Of a stretch of DNA of 13,641 nucleotides, positions 8,617-13,641 are shown in pieces; the first letter of the stretch is position 1, and each line of letters begins with the position of its first letter. This DNA is from Physocladia obscura (taxonomy: Eukaryota > Chytridiomycota > Chytridiomycetes > Chytridiales > Chytriomycetaceae), in contig JADGJH010000864.1 of NCBI GenBank assembly GCA_027596945.1, positions 1 to 13,641 on the forward strand. The letters are read 5' to 3'. Below the pieces are notes generated by a model. That model worked only from the letters and a program-made list of their open reading frames with translations. It did not search any database and was not told where the DNA came from. The translations under genes were made by a program, and so were the position numbers.

Positions 8617-10014
8617 ATGATTCTTACTTACTTTTCATCATGGATGAATTCAACAGTAAACTGTATATTGAAAAATTCTATATTGACAGCAATAGACTGG
8701 TCGGGAATTTATAAACTGTTTATTTCAATAGTGTGGGAGATTAGGCGTTCTTATTTTATCAAAATTAAATTTGTAAATTGTTTGCTCCATGAAGCATCAA
8801 TATTTTGCAAGAACCTCTAATCAATTGCTTTCCACTTGCATATCACTACTCTTAATTGTTGTATGAAAGTTTTACACATATTCTCTCTTAATTTGACTAT
8901 CTCCAAATTTTTGGATGTATTGTAAAAGCCCACATTCCATAGAATAGAAAATAACAAAGTAAGCACAATTACAATCTATGAGATTTACTATCTTGTAAAT
9001 GCATGGCTTTAGTTACAAATTAGGCAATGCAATGCAAAAGACGTCAAAGCGCACTTTTTCCTATTTTGACAAGCTATTAGAATGATAGCTTAAATTTTAC
9101 AGAACTCAATGCCAAAGTAAATAAAAACTTTACAGTATTGTGGATTCATCTTCAGAACAAATTCTCTTGAAAATATTTAAAAGTAATTGATCTATCAAAT
9201 CAAATCATAATTAAATTTTTTGGTGTTTTCTCAAATGTGATATCAAAGAATTTTTTTGTGATTGTGTTTGATGGAAAAAAAAAAGTCAATAAGAACGATA
9301 GTATCAGCTTTTACAAAATTTAGAAGGTAAAAAGCAGAGTTATTGGATGGATTTTAAATTAAAAGAATGAAAGCAGAAAAAGTCTGATCTTCTTTGCGGC
9401 GTATCATTTTTCGAAGTGCTTGTTTATTTTTTTTTTTTTGATTTCATCAAACAATCAAAACTGACACAGAACTTTCGAAATTTCATTCCATCTCATGAAT
9501 ATTGGCGCTTTCAGTAAAGGTAAGATGATGTTTGGATAACACAAAGTGATTTCCTCGACGAATTTTTCTTTTTTTTGCCTGTCAAAACTGAATTATTTGT
9601 TTGTGGCAACAGTTTGTGTTAATTTTTATTCAGACTAGATGGGTAATATGAGCTCAGTTTCTCTGCAATCAGCTTGTTTTGTCCTTTTTTTGTCCCCTTT
9701 TTTTTTCAAATTTTCGTAGAATCAAGTTTTTTAAAGTTGTTGGCTTGGCAACAGAATTTTGAGGAATATGAGTGTCTATGCATAAGGGGGGACACGAAAA
9801 AAAAAGAGTACACGGAAAAAAATAAAAAATGGAAGTCAGAAACATGCACCAGCTTCGTGTTGAAGAACAGAACTTCTTAGACACAACAACTCGTTTATCT
9901 GCGCGTCCTCCAAATCTGTGAGATTTGCCACACAAGAATTTTCCACTCATCTTCTCATTTCCATTCATCACCAAAATCAAAATTCCACGCAACCAACACA
10001 AATAAAACACAAAT
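8617..10014. other. AT-rich intergenic region, including the WOPR gene upstream region
   Basis: No convincing gene. At 8640-8760 two overlapping plus frames weakly resemble the C-terminal part of a Tc1-type transposase (an IDW...VWEI pattern). From about 9240 there are poly(A) and poly(T) runs. The 9660-9715 pyrimidine-rich stretch and the area up to 10014 are probably promoter and leader of the WOPR gene. TTAAAGTTG at 9731-9739 resembles the Wor1-type binding motif. Confidence 0.4.
9731..9739 (+). promoter_or_regulatory. candidate WOPR-protein binding site (TTAAAGTTG)
   Basis: The core TTAAAGTT matches the sequence reported for fungal WOPR factors such as Wor1, and it lies about 275 bp upstream of a WOPR gene; such genes often autoregulate. 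The core is AT-rich, so one or two copies are expected by chance in this window, and another copy lies inside K2 coding sequence at 4571-4578. Confidence 0.25.
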
Positions 10015-11082
10015 ATGACGCTTTCCAGACGCGAGAAGACTGAAAAGCATGCGAGAAGTGGATGTTGCGACATTGAAACATTCTTTGGCTTCATAAAGAA
10101 CAAGGAGGATGCAATGTTGATTGTTGAGGCATGCGTCAATGGGCAGTTGCAGGCGACTCCTCGTTGTCAACATAACAAGCTCAAGTACCGATCTGGCTCA
10201 GTATGTTTTGTTTTTATTTTTTCGAAAATTTCTATTTCAATGGTGTTTTTGCAATAGGTTGTCGTTTACACTCAAAACTTATCAGATAAAAATTCGATAC
10301 GCTGGAGAGGTAATTTTTCAACCGCAAAAGCTGACAGTTATTTCAACACTGAAAAAATACAGATGGTGGCAGTTGGTCCACCAGCAAATTGAGCGACGGA
10401 TTTCTGTTGTATCGTGAAGTTGAAGCATTTGGGGTCAGTCGCCGACTGGAGAAATGCGCACTGTTCAAAGCCGGCAGTATCAAGTCAGACTGCCAGTTAG
10501 TTCCGAACGGACTGGCAAAGCGCACAATCTGCCTGTCTGGAAGTGACGGAAACCGGTACCGAGGTTTGTTTGCTGCATTATTTTTTTTTTCTTTTCTTAT
10601 CTTAATTTACATTGCCTGATATCATATTAATGACATATCTAAAAGTGATTTCGTACTTTTATCCGCTGGAAGTGGAAGGATACTTCAAACAAACGAGGCG
10701 GGCTTTTCTACAAAGGCCCTCCCAAATGCCCGAATTTCGGCATCTTAAAGTCTCGCTGAATTTGTCCACTGCGAAAGCCAACTCAAATTATTCGTTGCAA
10801 TCGCCCAATTCTCCAGAACAAATCTCGTCGCCTGTTTTCGTGACTGCCGAAAACTCGGCATTTATACCAACAGCAAATCTAACAACGCAGAAAAGATTCC
10901 CACAAGAGCACAATTCCAGTTTTATTAACATGACAGTTGACACCGAATTGGGCAAATGCTCGTGCGGTGGTCTCACGTCGTTAAACATGCTATTTGTAAA
11001 TTTGGACCGCAACTGGATGAATCAGCAACCAGTGTTCCTGGCTCCAATCAATATAGCACATTCGCATTATCAGAGGCCATAA
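10015..11082 (+). CDS. WOPR-box (Gti1/Pac2 family) transcription factor
   Basis: Exons: 10015-10200, 10258-10309, 10363-10563, 10646-11082; 291 aa. An in-frame TAA at 10003-10005 supports the ATG at 10015. WOPRa: FFGFIKNKEDAMLIVEAC (23-40), YRSGSVVVY (58-66), then IRWRDGGSWSTSKLSDGFLLYREVE (76 onward), equivalent to the hallmark RWTDG..WSPSR....F.IYRE of fungal members. WOPRb is short: LVPNGLAKRTIC and YRVISYFYP (to about 153). In known members both halves together bind DNA. The remaining residues, to 291, are rich in Ser, Asn, Thr and Gln and look disordered, as in other family members. The third intron (82 nt) has an AAG acceptor and the others are canonical. Family members control morphological switching and effector programmes; the role here is inferred. 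The gene lies alone in a transposon-marked, gene-poor stretch. Confidence 0.92.
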
Positions 11083-12986
11083 CATTGATTGTTGCTCAGT
11101 ATTTTTAACCTGTCGATAGCCATCATCTGAAATAATAATAAAAACCCGAAAAAAGCATACCACCTTGTCGATTCCTCTTCTAATGTGTTTTGTTAATTTG
11201 TATTTAAAAAAAAAAAATAAGAAAAAAGTTTGAAACTTTTTTACTCTTTTTTAATAGTAGATTGAAAATTTGGCAACAAATTCCAGCAGAACTTCGGCGT
11301 TCCTCACTCCTCACTTGAGGAACAGATGCAACAAATTTCACTCAGACTTCCGACCATTGAATCACATAACCATGTACATATTTGTCCCAGTAGCCTGTAA
11401 ATGAGAAAACAGATCTCAAAATTGTCAAAAATGTTCAAGATTTGAACCAGATATTCTAAATAATTTCCCTCAGAAAAAATTGTTTTTTGTTTTCCATTTT
11501 GCAAAATTTCACTGGTCAACTTGCCTTTTCAAATGAAACTAGTTGAAAATAATTTTATATAAAAATTTCGACTGCACCAAATAAAGTCAGCCTTCCAGCA
11601 TCAAATGAAGCAAATTGGTTTAATTAAAGTAATTTTTTTGGAAACACATCAAGTCCACCACGCCATGGAAATTGTTAAAATAATCCAAAAAATACTGGAA
11701 TCTCTAATGTATTTGGGGTAATGGACAGTGCCAAGATAAGCACAAATATAATAACAAGAAGATAAAAAAAAATCAAAGCCCATTTTCAAGAAGAGAACTT
11801 TTTTAAATACCCTATTCCATTCCTCAAAATGAAACTTTTGTGTTTCAATGTTGATTAAAAACCAATTTCTTAGCAAAACAAATTATTCAAATGTGAACAA
11901 CAGAACACTTTATCCCAATTCTTGAATTCTTTCACAGTTTCTAATAAATAATATTTCTATTTTTAATTCTATATTAAACTATACTTGTATGACATAATTT
12001 TTTTCTAAATCTAACAAGAGATGACATGAGAGAAAAAATAGATACAAAAGAAATGAAGGAGCATGTGGAATGAATCCATGAGACCCATTAGTCCATATGT
12101 TGAACCAAAAAATCGGAAAAAGTACAAGAAGGAACTGGTGGAATGCAAGAAAAGTTATTGATGCTCATGAATAACTGACAATTTGCATCCACCAGGTTTG
12201 AACTATTTCAAATACCCATTTGATTTTAATGAGCTTTTATTATTAGTTAGGTTTGGTTCAAATTAAAATCAATTGTTGCTCATGAATCCTTTGATTGAAA
12301 CATCACAAGGAATACCTGGAGATTTATGAAATTGAAGAGTTGTTTGGGAATTGATTCAATAATTATTGAACTGCTAAAATTCAAGTAAGTTGGATATTGG
12401 TGGATTAGATTTTTTTCATCAAGAAAAATTAATTGGTTTGAACTAAAAATTACTCAGTCAATATTAGTAAACTACAGTCATTGGTGGGTAATATAATCAA
12501 AATCACAAGGGATTAGAAAGGAGGTAATTAATTACAGCAACAATTTTACCAATTCAACAAAAAATTGTCAATGTGACTAAATTTTTTCCTGCCAACATCA
12601 ACTTCCTGTATCTGGCTTGTCTCTGTGCTTTTGGATGGATGGGAGAATTTTCATGAGTTATCACCTTGTTGCAATAAATATCTTTATTTACATAAATAGA
12701 TTCTCAATTTGACTTGTTTAATCTCTTGTTGTTGAACAATTTTCATATTTAGTTTTTGGAATGGTTGAGAATTAGAAACGGAGTATAGAATTAAGAAATA
12801 CGAATAAAAATGAAAAAAGAAGAAAAAAAAAGAAAAAAAAAAAATTCTAGTGGTATTGGCACTAGTTACTAGTTTTGAATCTGTTTTTCTGCCAAAGCTC
12901 ACAGATTTGAAGGGAAAAAAATGTTAAAAAAATTTTGTCTATTTTGTTGAAAATGTCTTTTTTCTGAGTTTTCAATAAATAATCAA
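11083..12986. other. gene-poor AT-rich region
   Basis: It contains the WOPR 3' UTR and then about 1.8 kb with no supportable gene. A patch at 11262-11400 is less AT-rich, with two overlapping plus frames open to TAA (11398-11400) or TGA shortly after; no domain is recognised. A perfect 16-bp palindrome (TTCAATAATTATTGAA) is at 12355-12370 and a purine-only tract lies near 12811-12843. The right end may include the 5' flank of the decayed transposon. Confidence 0.4.
11137..11142 (+). promoter_or_regulatory. poly(A) signal AATAAA of the WOPR gene
   Basis: AATAAA ends a short AATAATAATAAA run and begins 55 nt after the WOPR stop codon (11080-11082). This 3' UTR is longer than those of SHMT and the kinases. 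Confidence 0.55.
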
Positions 12987-13641
12987 ATGGAATCAATTCA
13001 AGTTCAAGTTACATTGATGCAAGCTAGTGCAAACACCAGAGCCCATGCGCTGTTTAACTACTACTATAATCACATGTCTCCAGCACAAATTGGTGCGATT
13101 TTCTGCAAATAAACTTGCACCATCAACAGATGGATTCCTCAATTTGAATCAGATGGCACATTGACAAGGAAGGCTTGAGAATTAGTAGATCAAAAGTTCT
13201 CTGCAGTTCAGAAGCAATGGATACTCAAATACTTATCAAATTGCCGCTGTCATTCTTGGACGAAGCTCAGCTGCATTTTGCAAACAATGGCATAAGCAAA
13301 TTAGTATTTCTCATATCTGGCATATAATCCATGTTGCTGGCATTACATGGAAAAGTCTCAAGCGTCGAGCCATGCATATCAATGAAACCAATATTATGAG
13401 ATTCACACATGAATTGAACTCAATAGACTGGATACTACACAATATAGTTTTCTTAGATGAAGTTTTATTTGATAATTGCAAAATACTAAGGTGCCATGGA
13501 TATGCATTCAAAGGGAAGAAACTTTATTTGAGAGGTGAGTATCAAAGACTCCCTTGCATTTCCCTTTTGTGTTTCATCAACAGTACTGGGCTTCTGGAAG
13601 CATTTCAAATGGAAGGAACATTTAACAAATCTAAGTTCACA
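12987..13641 (+). pseudogene. decayed Tc1/IS630-like DDE transposase, truncated by the window edge
   Basis: The frame opens at ATG 12987 with an N-terminal helix-turn-helix region (MSPAQIGAIFC, then INRWIPQFESDGTL). It is broken by TAA at 13110-13112 and TGA at 13176-13178. Frameshifts follow near 13238-13247 and 13276-13280, after which the frame is open to the end. The catalytic part is clear: ISISHIWHIIH, ITWKSLKRRAMHINE, then VFLDEVLFDN with the second acidic residue of the DDE triad, GYAFKGKKLYLRGEY and SLLCFINSTGLLEAF. This resembles the DDE_3 transposases abundant in oomycetes and some fungi. The final catalytic acid and the right end lie beyond 13641. It cannot make an active enzyme as read. 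Confidence 0.85.

Noticed and set aside
9669..10139. 156-codon minus-strand open frame
   Set aside because: Antisense to WOPR exon 1 and its leader; low-complexity and Phe/Cys-rich, with no domain.
10788..11012. 74-codon minus-strand open frame
   Set aside because: Shadow of WOPR exon 4.
12355..12370. perfect 16-bp palindrome TTCAATAATTATTGAA
   Set aside because: AT-only palindromes of this size are unremarkable in such AT-rich DNA and nothing else marks the site.
1..13641. tRNA, rRNA, CRISPR array or bacterial operon signals
   Set aside because: None seen. Introns, poly(A) signals and gene families are all eukaryotic.

Overview
This window is nuclear DNA from a eukaryote. It is AT-rich, and its genes are split by very short spliceosomal introns: I place 27, from 44 to 82 nt, all GT-AG. 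The best taxonomic clue is a WOPR-box (Gti1/Pac2, Wor1/Ryp1/Sge1-like) gene, a regulator family known essentially from fungi. Short introns, compact intergenic spaces, STK32/YANK-type kinases and a decayed Tc1/IS630-like DDE transposase fit a fungus, perhaps an early-diverging one (chytrid, rozellid or aphelid grade). That placement is inference.

Layout. Positions 1-474 hold a possible 3' end of an upstream gene and the leader of the first clear gene. Positions 475-2278 (+) encode serine hydroxymethyltransferase in six exons, with a probable mitochondrial presequence on exon 1 and a second ATG one codon into exon 2. Positions 2337-7792 (-) hold a head-to-tail array of three paralogous STK32/YANK-like Ser/Thr kinases, called here K3 (7792-6011), K2 (5924-4321) and K1 (4158-2337). 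K1 and K3 keep all catalytic residues. K2 has lost the glycine loop, the HRD aspartate and the DFG-position aspartate, but its reading frame is intact, so it looks like a pseudokinase between two active sisters. SHMT and K1 converge with only 58 bp between stop codons, and in both genes the AATAAA signal overlaps the stop codon.

A 219-bp non-autonomous inverted-repeat element (51-bp terminal repeats, 5-bp target duplication) sits 88 bp upstream of the K3 start. From 8100 to 10014 the DNA is AT-rich and mostly uninformative, with one small open frame at 8403-8616. Positions 10015-11082 (+) encode the WOPR protein in four exons. From 11083 to about 12986 I see no supportable gene. From 12987 to the right edge is a transposase pseudogene with two in-frame stops and two frameshifts, cut by the window end.

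The genes do not form one pathway: SHMT is one-carbon metabolism, the kinases are probably membrane-attached signalling proteins, and the WOPR protein is probably a morphogenesis-type transcription factor. The most interesting unit is the kinase/pseudokinase/kinase array.
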